Below, piece by piece: positions 44,224 to 55,297 of a stretch of 64,000 nucleotides of DNA. The DNA is from Trebouxia sp. TZW2008 (Eukaryota > Chlorophyta > Trebouxiophyceae > Trebouxiales > Trebouxiaceae): positions 310,001-374,000 of the forward strand of contig BDIU01000062.1 in assembly GCA_002118135.1 (NCBI GenBank), in the 5' to 3' direction. The notes under the pieces are model-generated. The model saw nothing but the letters and a program-made list of their open reading frames with translations. It made no database searches and had not been told where the DNA came from. Every line of letters starts with the position of its first letter. Within the stretch, counting starts at the first letter, position 1. A program made the position numbers and the translations under genes.

Positions 44224-46840
44224 CATACACCTGTCAGCACCCTTGATCTGCCAAGTATTGTCTCCTAGTCAATGCAGGTCTGCTGTGTCAGGTTCCCACT
44301 GTCATGCCAGTGTACAAAATCAAATCAGTTTGTAACTGATGTCTTGTGGAACCAGCAGTAAATTTTCATTTGAGCCTGTTCATACATTGTGTAACAGGCA
44401 GCAATGATGCTGTGCTGCGTGAGGCTGTATTACCATGCTACATGAGCCATTATGCTTGCACCTTCGCAGTAGCCAATCATTATGCTGAGAATCAAGCACA
44501 TTGACACGCAAAAGTCCATTCAGCTAGCATGTTCGTTCAGCTGAATGTGCAAAAGCGCCTGCTGCATTGCACCAAATCGTTACGTTGCTGAGCTTACGCG
44601 CCGTGCTGCAGCCCAGGAAACTTGATGGGCTGGCTGCATGTGTCACTGTATCATACATATTCCTAGCCGGCTTAGTTTCTGAATTCCACTGAACTCTGCT
44701 ATGTGGTATGTACTCATGTCAGCCAGCTAGCTTGAACGCATCTGCAATGAGTGCTGCAATGACCCCAAGCTTGAAGCAGTTCAAGAACAGTAAACCCAGG
44801 CCGGGTGTTTCGGCAGACCAGTATAATATGGAAACCACCTCGCAAAAGCCCACTGTGACTGCAGCTGCCACCACATCATTGATCGCCAAGGCACCAAAGG
44901 ACAGTGATACTGTGTTTGCAGCATAATAGCCAGCAGAGAATGCTGACCCTGACCACAGCGCTTTGCGCCAAAAACTATACTGAAAATAGTTGTCTATGCG
45001 ATATGGTACACTCGTGAGATTTACTGCCAGCCTAGTTCTGAAAGGGTCATCCCTTTGCTGCGCTTGACAGGGTACGCTCCTGAAAAGCAGCAGCGAACAG
45101 GCTTGATCATGAATATGTGTGGCAGCACTGAGCTTAAGAGCTAAGCCTCACACTGGATGCTGCTAGAACTGTAGGGAACAGGTGTGCCTGGTTATGCATA
45201 AGTCTTGCCTGATTTTGCGGCCCAATGCCGATTTCGGAGAGAGTAGTAAGGCGCAATGGTTGCATTGTACAAGTTGCATGCTTGGTTGTAAGACTTTCAG
45301 TGGCATAAGTGATCAGCTGTGGAGGTCAACATTTGGGGTGGCCATCATTCTGAAGGCTGTCAGGCTTTCAACGCTTCCGGCAGAAGCAGACCCCGCAACA
45401 CTCATGTCCGTCTTGATTAGGTCACTATGCCTGCGCGCCGCGCATTTGCAGCACCCAGCTGATCTGTATTCAAGTGACGTACACACTACAGCGACGGCTT
45501 TCACTTTACACTCTGATATGGAGCGAGGACCTGGAAACGACGATCGTACTGAGGGGATTGCACTATGAATTGCCCTTGTCCCCCACTGGCTTTTGCAAAG
45601 GCTTGCAGTTGACCTTGTGCGTTCTGCAAAGGCCTGCAGGCGTTATGGAATTCACACATTTCAGTTACTTGCATTAGATTTTGCCGCTTGTGGCACATGC
45701 CATTAGACTTGTTGTCTAGCTCAAGCGTGTAACATGACTCTGTCTCTCTCTCTCAGGAGAATTTTACACGCCATTTATGTTTCTGTGGGTAGCCCTCTGC
45801 AGCTGCAATGTGTCATAAGGGCAGAGCCAAACTTTGCATCGACATGTGTACGTTTTGTGGCAGCATCAAGGCAAAGCGCATGGGTGGCCCACATCTGGCC
45901 GATGCTGGAGCCTGCTCAGCGTGGGGTTTGCAGGAGGTGTAGCACCCTTTTCAAGCAGCAACACCATGTACCTGACTATGCAGGCATGAAGCGACAACAT
46001 CCATTCAGCTTTTGGAACAAGCGTCAATTTACAAGAGAGATCGATTGTCAGCAACTACTGAAACCTGTTTTGCACGGCGTATTCAGCATACACAAACTTG
46101 TAATGCTGAATAAGTTGGTAGCTGTGTGCTCACAAAATGTGCCCAACTGCCATGCACCTGTAAGGCCTTACATACATGAGGTCGATGTACATGGGGTTTG
46201 CATCTGCAAGGCCAAACAGGGCAAGAAAAAAAAGAAAGTGCACAGCCCTGCTAATCATGAACATTCCTGAAACAGCACTAGCAAATAAATTGCTTGCATA
46301 AACCTGGATGTATTATGCTATACCCGCATTCTCTCAAAGATTCATTTGACTGAATGACGTGCCATCCTGCAGATCTGGAATGGCAAAATTGCCTTGTATG
46401 CCCCACAACGAAATTGCTTGAAGCCAGCAGGGTGCTCAAACATTTGTGGGTGTGTCACTTGATGGCTTCACCTCCTTCTCCTTCCTGCATGTCAATGAGT
46501 GCATTTCAGCAACTGTCAAGCTGCGTAGTAATCACATGATAACATGAGTCTGTCAGAGACCATGGATACAACAAAATGACAAATACGCCTCAAATGGGAC
46601 AATCTGCTACCAGGCTTCGTGCAGGACATCAGTGGATACGCTAGCGGTTACATGATACCTGACCAACAGCTGAAGCATATGAGCAGAGGCACCACTGCAC
46701 AGCTGGGCCACATTCCTACTCACAGGCGTCTAATGCAACACACGCAAATGCAAGACTCACACGCCTAGTCCAACACATCTGTATGCGAGTGCAAAAGTAA
46801 AAAGAGGCTGCTGCAATGCATCTGCATGCAAATGCAAGAC
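44224..46840. other. Poorly resolved region, possible small gene fragments
   Basis: Between NAA15 and the reductase I find no secure gene. TGTAA at 44333-44337 could be the NAA15 polyadenylation signal (TGTAA is typical of green algae). A CpG-richer patch at 45340-45560 and a TCTCTCTCAG acceptor at about 45756 followed by REFYTPFMFLW-like codons and GTAGCC could be parts of a gene, and a 178-codon open frame (45734-46270) ends in a KKKKK tract. None matches a family I recognise. Confidence 0.3.
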
Positions 46841-49253
46841 TTACAGGAGTCTGAGGTTCTCCTCTGGCACCTCCCCATCCCACAGCTCGACCACGTTCTT
46901 GTAAGGGCCAGCTGGGTTTGTCCACTCAGCACCCACAAGCATGCGCATCTGGGTCTTCAGGTTGCTGATGGTCTGCAGCATCGCACATGTCGCAATCAGT
47001 GACATCCCATCATGTCAGGCGAGTTCCATGCAGCGATTTAAACTAATCACAGTGTACCAAACTGAATCACAGGGTAACAAAGAGCAACAAACTTGAGGAT
47101 GAAGACGGGTCAGCACAATACAGCCAGCACAGCAAATACGCCAGCACAACAACAAAGACACAGACAAGCAATACACAGTGAACATTACAACAAAGAGGTT
47201 GTAACGATCGTACCTGGAACTCCTCCTTGGTGAGCTCAAAGTCAAGGGCGTCTAGGTTGCCCTTGATGTGGGACACTCCAGTGGCCTTGGGTATGACACT
47301 TGTGCCGTTTTGGATTGCCCATCTGATCAACACCTGCACCACAAACTTGCGAGACTCAGCACCACAAAATCGCAATGCTCACTACAATCCACGCACATGC
47401 AAAGATTATGTGCAAGCACCGCAGCATCACAGCAAATGCATGCAGCGACAATTGCACAAAACGACACAAATGTGTTGGCCTGCAAGGAATGAACAAAAAC
47501 AAGCTTTGCACTGTTGGACAACATCGTGAAGCAGGATTGCAGCTGTGACCTTAGGATCACAGCAATGCACTATTGCAGCATGATTGGCGAACTTCAGACA
47601 GCACTACAAATGTTGTCAAACAGCATCATCTGCCAGGGGACTACAGGGGCGTTGACCAAAGAAAATCAGACTCACCGGTGCAGTGTGCTTGCCGTGGTTG
47701 TCTGCAATCTTCTTGACCTCAGGGTCGCTCATGAGGTGGGGGGTCTGGTCACCCCTGTTCTGCAGGGCTGCGCTGTCTGGGGTTCCAAGAGGGGAGTATG
47801 CTGTCAAGTGGATGTCCTGCACATCAAAGATCATTGCTGTCAGACACGCACAGGGCTGACAAGGGTTTGTGCTGTGTGGACTACGGACAGATCGACAGAA
47901 TGCCACCACAACTATTCCTGAAGCAAGGACATGTTTGCATGACTTGTGACACTGCGACACAAGCATGTGCAAGAGTTGCAAACAACTTGACACTGCAAAA
48001 AGAATCGACCTGCTGTGCAGCAGACCAATGTATGCTAAGGGAATTCAGTCATACAAAGAGTACGATGCATGCAGCAATACACAATTTCTGCTGCGAGCTA
48101 CAATGTGCATGCGTATGAATTGCAAAATATGGGCAAAGTATCAGGGGTACACAAAACTGCTGACAGCGACAAGATGCATACCTTTGAGTTGCAGTACTTG
48201 TGCAGCTTCTCATTCCTGAAGTAAGGGTGCAGCTCCACTTGGTTGACTGCAGGCTTGATCCTGGCGTACTGCAGCAGGTCCTCAATCTTCTTCACACTGA
48301 AGTTGGAGATACCAATGCTCTTTACCAGACCCTCGTCGACCAGCTTCTCCATCTGCTGCCATGTGTCCTGTAAACAAAAGGAAGATTAGTAAAACTGATT
48401 ACCAACGCCTGCAAGACTAAACGCTTGCTACATGGGCGAGGTAGAAAGGAAACGTCTCTCACCACATACAGCATGCAGGTTAGCAGACAGCACTAACACA
48501 AATAAGCAGAGCGCACTTCAGCAAAGATTGATCATGATATTTTGGCCTCACGGTGCATGGTACAGTTGAAAGCAACCCTAGTTCACTGCATGCAGGCAAC
48601 CCTGGTTTGCTGCATGCAATTACAGACAAGACTCAAGACACGATGACAAGCAGATGCTACCTGTCATGACAAGCTGCATGCTCAGTAGTGTCAAGTTACA
48701 GGTAGTGACAAAACAGCAGATCAGAAGTGCCCTACCTTCATGGAGGGGGTCAGGGATGGGCCAGTCTGGGGGGTGACGGGCCAATGCACCAGGTACAGGT
48801 CAAGGTAGTCGGTCTGCAGCTCCTTCATGCTTTCCAGGCAGTTCTTGCGGACCTCGGCGTGGTCGGTGTTCCACAGTTTGGTGGTCAACCAGAAATCTTT
48901 GCGGCTGACCTTGCCCTCCTTGTACAACTCTTGCAGAGCCTGACCGAGGCCGGTCTGGTTCTGGTATGCCTTGGCGCAGTCGATGTGCCTGCATTGCAGT
49001 GAGTGTCAGCATGCGAAGTCCCGAATGGCGACGGTGTGCAGTCGGCAAAACGTACTTTCGGATGTACAGGCAGTAACAACAGGTAGGAGTGCGCGGCTCA
49101 CCTGTAGCCAACGCGAAGTGCAATCTGCACTGAGCTCTCAACCTCGCCGGGCTTGCCCTTCCAGGTTCCAAGACCCAGCACCGGCATCTTCTCGCCATTG
49201 TTCAAGGTGACAGTGGGGTTGTGTACAGTGGAGTAGTCGCTGGAAGAGGCCAT
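46841..49253 (-). CDS. Aldo/keto reductase (NADPH-dependent)
   Basis: Exons on the minus strand: 49102-49253, 48736-48988, 48182-48368, 47676-47816, 47214-47333 and 46841-46972 (TAA), about 327 aa, normal for the AKR superfamily. The (alpha/beta)8 barrel markers are present: [11 protein letters not shown] at the start, the catalytic tetrad in [11 protein letters not shown] (Asp, Tyr), TTKLW (Lys) and LYLVHWP (His), then [39 protein letters not shown] and the cofactor-binding [13 protein letters not shown]. It reduces aldehydes or ketones, possibly for detoxification; the exact substrate is not readable. There is no targeting peptide, so it is likely cytosolic. Start is the only ATG before the conserved strand. 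It is transcribed away from the small ORF at 49561 across about 300 bp. Introns look ordinary, without exon copies. Confidence 0.95.
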
Positions 49254-49560
49254 GATCGCAAAAGAAGTCTTGAGATCACAAAGTCGAAATCAAGTCTTTT
49301 GCAAAGCGGGTGAAAGCAAGCGCGATTGTGCCGCTGTCAGGCTGCGGGGCTTGTCTTTGTGCAGCTGAAGATATTCTTACTACTCGTATAGTCACTGTTT
49401 AGTCAAATCATGTCACAATCTGATCTGCCCAATACTTTGCGGGCTGCCAGGCCCATGAGTCAGCCCTTACTACACAGAATTGTGGTCATAAGTTGAAACG
49501 TGTGCATCACATGGCGCCTTCGTAAGCCGTTTAGTACAGCTTCGACCCGCGTGCTGTGAC
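49254..49560. promoter_or_regulatory. Divergent promoter, reductase / small ORF
   Basis: About 300 bp between two divergent start codons. No specific motif could be assigned. Confidence 0.4.
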
Positions 49561-50050
49561 ATGTCCATGGCAGGAGGCGGAGAAGGAGAGGAAGGCAGCA
49601 GGGAAGGCAGTGTCTTCACCTCTTTTCTTCTTCAAGCACGTAACCGCTACGTAAGATTATCATGTAAAAGCCTTATCTGGTCTGAGCGTTCCAATTGCTC
49701 AAGGCCCTTAAAAGATGTGCACTAGCTGCCGCAATGCTGGCTTTAGCACAAACAAGTACGTGTCGTAGGTGAAATGGAGAAACGCTGACGGTGACCAAGC
49801 TCGTGTGCAGAGAGTGGTCTTACAGGTGCGCTCAGCTTGTCTCTTCCAGCAGTGCGTTGCTGATGCTCCAGGCACTACGGCAAGGTGTACGAGGTGCGAT
49901 GCAAGTTGTATCAAGCAGGCTCGAAGTGTGTTTCGCGGTGAGACAGACTTCAAAGGCAGCCAGAGCACACACATTTTTGTACCCCCTGACTTTCCACCTC
50001 AATCTGCGTGTGCAGTCTGTGCACAGCTAACAGGTCTGGCTGTGAACTGA
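49561..50050 (+). CDS. Small two-exon ORF with CxxC motifs, function unknown
   Basis: Exons 49561-49650 and 49769-50050 join in phase 0 (donor GTAAGA, acceptor CGTAG) to about 123 aa. The N-terminus is Gly/Glu-rich (MSMAGGGEGEEGSREGS); the second exon carries CTRCDASC and CAVC, a possible zinc-binding arrangement or a decayed BED-like finger. No family recognised. It shares a promoter region with the reductase. It could be a diverged gene fragment. Confidence 0.35.
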
Positions 50051-51480
50051 GCCACTACCTGTCTCTAAGGGCGTGCTGTCCATTTCGATGGCCTCTTTCA
50101 ACAATTACATGCTTCCTGTTGCTCCTGCACAATCTGACTGTCACCTAGGCCAGTGGTTTTCTTGTCTGGCAGCCTCGTCAATAGTGAAGCAGCTATTCTG
50201 TAGTGCTCAAGCAGCTGACCACATGCGTATATAAGGTGCAGATACAGCTTCAGACAGTGTAAGTGCTGCCATAATAAAGACCCAGCATGAAGTGAGCTGA
50301 CTTGAGAAACATAGGCACTTACATGTGCACTCTTGAAGCAAGCTTTGTCGCTCTGAAAACCTGTGAGAGACAGGTCAGCAGCTCCATGTTTCAAATTACT
50401 CAAGCTACATCTGCTAGCTGTCACTGTGAGGATCAGTGAGGGTTACAGCAGCGGACTTTCAAAGTTTGCATGCGTTCAGGAAGATCCAGCCTATGTAGGC
50501 AACACCTGCTTTCCCTTTTCTTCTTCCTGTGCTTCTACTGACCCTAGTTGCCTGCTGTTGCCATTGTTTGACGCAACTGGATGCTGTTAGGTGAGCGAAC
50601 ATGACAGTCACAGCTAACAGATGGCATCGTCTGGCAATCATAATTATCTATTTATAGAGTAGATATGGTAACCCTGTCACCTGTGTACTGCAGCTGCAGC
50701 ATTACTATATATATATATATCCAGTCCTGACAGCCAGTGCAGACAATTCAGTCAGGTCAGCCTTGCAAAGCATCTTGCAATAAGCAGCAGTCACTGGAGC
50801 AATCATTGCTTCAAAAACTTCTTCAACACAAGTTGAGCAGCCAACAGGCATGCCACTTGTGGCAGCTATGTTCACCTTAGCTTCTGTAATAAACTTTGCT
50901 CACATGCCAAACATTGGTTCTTGCAGAAAGTACCTGATGGCTTTTTTACCGTGACTCAGTCAACACAGAGCCCTGCTACTTTGTTGTGACACCCTCATTT
51001 TGCAGACACTTTTGCATCCACTGCACTATTGCTAGCAGGGTGTCAAGGGACCCAAACAAGCCAACACAAACTTTTTCTAGGTGCCTGTCTTTGAGGCACG
51101 CAAATCCTCTAGCACATTGCTGACTGTGATATTACTTAGGTGCAATGCACATCATTCTGTCATAGCGCTGAGATGAGAGTCTCATTCAATGTACCGTGCC
51201 CACCTCCACTCAGCCTTCCAACTGCACTATGTGTCAAAGTCTATGTGCAAGTGCTACACAGCGTCTGGCTGCTGTGTTGCATGTCACACTAGTACTGCCA
51301 TAATGATTCAATCAGTTTGCATGAGACCAAACATGAACCAACTGGAAAGCCACAGGTTTGAGAGCAGGTCATTGAAGTTGAACAATGCAATTGCTAGATC
51401 AAAACGATACAATGACGCCTGAACTCGGCTCTGAAGCTGTTCCTTAGTAAGGACCCCTTAGCAAGGCTGCAAGCTTATCA
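50051..51480. other. Intergenic region, no gene seen
   Basis: Low coding content on both strands, with a short (AT)n run at about 50707-50721. The open frames have no family likeness. It may hold an old transposon, but no terminal repeats were found. Confidence 0.35.
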
Positions 51481-51491
51481 GATGAAGCTAC

Positions 51492-51495
<4 letters not shown>

Positions 51496-51555
<60 letters not shown>
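51496..51555. repeat. (GA)n microsatellite at LINE 3' end
   Basis: About 30 perfect GA units. On the LINE strand it is a (TC)n tail lying about 50 bp after the last ORF stop (51606). Confidence 0.9.
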
Positions 51556-51558
<3 letters not shown>

Positions 51559-52470
51559 CACGCTTTGGCCAGCCAACAAGTCTGATCGCCTGTGTCAAAA
51601 CCTGATCAAATATTGAGACAATCAAGGCAATCAAGAATGAATTTAAACACCTGCACATGATCCCTTTGACCAAAAAATGATCTCATAGTGTCAGTCTGAG
51701 ATTTGAAAAGAGAAGCATACTGCTGCCTAAGCGGCTGCAAAAGATTGCATTCAAACACAAGATGAAACTCATCAGCAATTGACCCAGAGCCACAGTGAGC
51801 ACAAATCCTGTCTGCCCTATTGACCCGTGGCCCGCCTGCTAGGCGATGAATGGCAACAGGCAATTTATGTGAAGCAAGCCTGAACTGCAAAAACGCTGCA
51901 TGCGCCTGGCAGAAACAGGCAACTGACAATACCGCTGTCGCTTGCCATATGGCAGTGATGATAAGTGCAACTCAACACCCCAACAGAAGGGGCAGACCTA
52001 GGACTGTACAAGTCAAAATGGTGAACGCCCTGCAAGCTGCCATGCAACAGCTGTATGATACTAGGAGCATCCAAAATCAAGACCTCAGTGACACTAGGAG
52101 ACACATGATAGCCGATGGAGCGCAGGCTGTGAAAAACAGATCCACAAAAGTTCCTAGCCCCTCGCGCAGCATCTGCCTGATTGTCCGACAGTATCGTGTG
52201 GGGAAAAGACCCACGAGGGGTAGCAGCAAACCTATTGTGAAACTGTAAAGTCTGTTGCCACCAAAACACCTTGAGAGCTGTCAAGCCAAGCTCTGTAAGT
52301 AAGCAACATTGAACTGGGGATGTTGAAACGCACCCCACAAACATGCCGTAAAACCCTAGCATAAGTCTGCTCTAAGTCAGAGCGCGCCCCGTTTGCAGCA
52401 GCAGATCGAGGGCTGTGCATGCCCCAAAGCTCACAACCATAATGAATAGTGGGCACCAAAATACTCTGTG
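51556..52470 (-). mobile_element. 5'-truncated non-LTR retrotransposon (LINE) fragment, frameshifted
   Basis: On the minus strand, broken frames read through the end of a reverse transcriptase ORF: VPTIHYGCELWGMH, then FNIPSSMLLTYRAWLDSSQG, RFAATPRGSFPHTILSDNQA, then a zinc-finger tail RICAHCGSGSIADEFHLVFE followed by LLQPLRQQYASLF and VFKFILDCLD. This order (YGCELWG, LP..HRLAGG.RV, CxxC...H...C, LQPxRxxY) matches the C-terminal half of plant and algal LINE polymerases. At least two frame changes show it is dead. The 5' end is cut near 52470, as usual for target-primed insertion. Confidence 0.85.
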
Positions 52471-52739
52471 TAACTTAGGCTTGTTACTTGAAGAGTTGCC
52501 CTCCGGATCAGTAAAATTTGACTAAGGCCCAGCGCATAACCTCATGAATGAGGCACGAAAAAGGACCTTTGCAGCGCTGCTGCGCTCGTCAGCGTACATG
52601 ATGGACCTTCCTCAGGCTTGACAATGTCGCGCAACTGACCGTCGTCCACATAGCTGCACTGCAGCGTGAGGCGAGTCCGCAGATCGCGGTAAACTACGCG
52701 CAGCCGTGCGGAAACGCTGCCACAGGTGCACGCTTCAGC

Positions 52740-53834
52740 ATGACCGAGCCTAAAAGAGTACCGCAGGTGCAGTACTCATTGTTGTTCTGCAGAACTTGCC
52801 GGCAGCGACAGTTTGACGTCAAGTGATCTGTTGCGGCTGTCCGTTTACCTTGTTAGATCACTACTCTTCTCTGCAAGTTCCCTTCACAGCTTATCTGACA
52901 TAGCTGCGTGATTGACAGGACTCTGTCACCAAGCAGCAGTTCATGGCCATGGCTCCAAGCATGGCTGCCACCCTGGGTGTCACAGAAAAGCAGGTCACAG
53001 CAGCTCTGGCAGCAGCGCTTGACAACCTTGCAAGCCCTGCAACAACCGAGCATACAGCGGATGAGCAGGCACAGTCCAGCAGCATTGCCCCGCTGCTCAC
53101 TGACAAACATGTGGTGAGTTGAAGCAGAACAAAAATGCAAGTCTGCATGCCACAGGCTGCTATGGCATCGCATGCATCTTTAAATGGTCATGTGGCCGCA
53201 GCATTACAATGACGATAGACATGCCATTGTCCAATACAACAGACGCCTTGCTGTGAGGCCTATTGCGCCATGCTTAAAAGTGCAGAAACACAAGGTTTGC
53301 TTGGCTCACTGTAGTACATCTTCAAGCATGCCCAGCCATATTATCAGCATTGTCAAGAAAGACACAGCATGCTTTGTGTTGTGAGCATTGCTATTTGTAT
53401 GCATATAGGTGACAATGCGGCAACGCCCTGCAAAAGTTTCTGGTCCGACAGCAGACTGTACAAACATCAAAGGCGTTCCCCCAAGCAAGGCAATAGCTGA
53501 GCATGCCACCACTGACAATAGCGGTAGGTCTTCAATAGCAAATTGTTGTTGGTCTCACATCATTGCATGGGTTCCTGTCAGCATAACACATCTGATCTGA
53601 ACATCTGGACACAGCATCATCAAAGTGTGCAGTCAGTTGCAACACAGCACAGGCTCAATTTCATTTTGAACACTTCCTGCAATGCTGAGGCAGTGTCCAT
53701 AATCACTCAACATTGCAGACGATTCTGAAGAAGATGTATGGATAGAGTGCAGCAGTAATTCGTGCATGGAGTGCTGCTCAAGGCGAAAGTTGCAGGACGC
53801 TCTTGCCGGTGATGCACATGATGCCGGATCATGA
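52740..53834 (+). CDS. Five-exon gene of unknown function (181 aa)
   Basis: Exons 52740-52766, 52919-53113, 53202-53294, 53409-53523 and 53719-53834 (TGA) all join in frame with good GT-AG sites. The protein starts MTEPKRVPQDSVTKQQF, has an Ala-rich helical part (VTEKQVTAALAAALDNLASP), a basic middle (YNRRLAVRP, VTMRQRPAKVSG) and an acidic/Cys end (DDSEEDVWIECSSNSCMECC). No domain recognised. A CpG-rich 200 bp upstream is a plausible promoter. It may be a small regulatory or nucleic-acid-associated protein, but that is a guess. Confidence 0.6.
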
Positions 53835-55297
53835 AGCAGGACATTGAGTTCCTTCAATGACTGCCTCACAGGTGAGCCACAATGTCACCAGTGGTGCTCT
53901 GCTCGCACAGTGCAAGGTTGGAGTGCTTGCTCCCAGCTTCATGCATGTCACATCAGCTTGGCATGTCAGCAGGGTTGCCACGCCTTCTCCTGTTGCTGCA
54001 TATGCTGTCATTGTGCAGTCAGCAGTGCGTTGCGCAAGCTAGAAATGATGACCTTCTCTTTGAGATGCGGGTCAGGACTGACAGTTGCTGTGTCGCTGTT
54101 GCACAGGCAGGGCAACATGCAATGTGAAAACTTTGTTGGTCATGAGAAACAGTCAAAGTCGGCTGTTTTGAAGCAAGCTGACAGCAGCCTGCCCGCTTCT
54201 TGCTTCTGGGTACAAGCATTTGAAGTATCTTGAAGACAAAAGGTGGCACGCGTCTGTATCATGAGGCACATGCAGTGACATCCATCTCAATCACCCTGAT
54301 TGGGTGCTGCACCCTAGTCATGGATGACACTCAGCGCTTGAAACTACAGACAGTCTTGCACATACAGTCCAAAATGCAACAGCTGACCTCACTGCAGCTG
54401 TTGCTGCCTGTGTTGGTTGGCTGGACAATTATAATGCCGTACAATGAGTCATACAATGAGCAAGCAATCAGCTGCTTGTTTGGCTGAAGTTGTGTGTTGT
54501 TCCTTTTCTGGCCCTGGGCCCCAAATCAAAGAAACCGATTGATTCAAGACATCAGGTGATCTTCGGTGCAGTCTCAGAACAATCAGGAGCATTCAAACGC
54601 TGTTCGCCGTTTCAGTAGGCAGACAATTTTTTATTCAGCACTCACCAGTATTCGTGGCATCTCTCGGGTCGGTTGTGTAGGTTACCGATGTGTTCAGAAG
54701 TCTGGCAAACGACAACTTTCTGCGCTGTCTGTAGGAAATGGTCATTTCGCACTCTCCAGTCAAGTTGCACTTATCAAGCAGCATGGGTAAATTGAGGACA
54801 CCAGCAACATCTAAGCGCATTGCATGCCTGTGTTAAAGCATGTCTATACTTGACATAGTCACTGCCTGTGTAAGCATAACGAACACCTGAACAATCTGCC
54901 CTTGCTTTCGTCTGCAACAGGATGCACGGCGCACAAGCATCTTTCCTGGATCTGCATGCATAGTGATCTGCATCTTGTGTGACAGTGCAACACATCGAAC
55001 CAGCGAGCTTTGACCAAAGTGTTGACCTGCGCACAGTCAGCGCGGAGCTCTGCTAGAGCTTGCGGGCGTGCCCGGATGCGTCTTGTGTTCTACAAATAAT
55101 TTGTGTCATCACAGCATAACTTTCATCAGGTGCATCGGTAAACAAGGCAAGGTCTCAAGCTTGAGATCACCCCCCTGCGACCCTAGTCTGCGTGTCGTCC
55201 ATCGGGCGAGGCATGATGCTTGGATTGCCACGCCTGGGTCTTTAACATTTCTCCGCAGCCAGGAGTATATTGCGCAACACGGCTGCTTTGCGGCAGC
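53835..55297. other. Intergenic region before the DUF5054 gene
   Basis: Short open frames only. The last about 250 bp become CpG-richer and likely contain the promoter of the gene starting at 55298. Nothing else was recognised. Confidence 0.4.

Noticed and set aside
45182..45568. 128-codon plus-strand open frame
   Set aside because: No recognisable domain or phase-consistent continuation; kept only as part of an unresolved region.
49561..50050. hAT transposase with BED finger
   Set aside because: Only two CxxC pairs are visible; no His ligands, hAT dimerisation segment or terminal repeats were found nearby.
51488..51673. Ser-Leu repeat open frame on the minus strand
   Set aside because: It is the (TC)n microsatellite read in frame.
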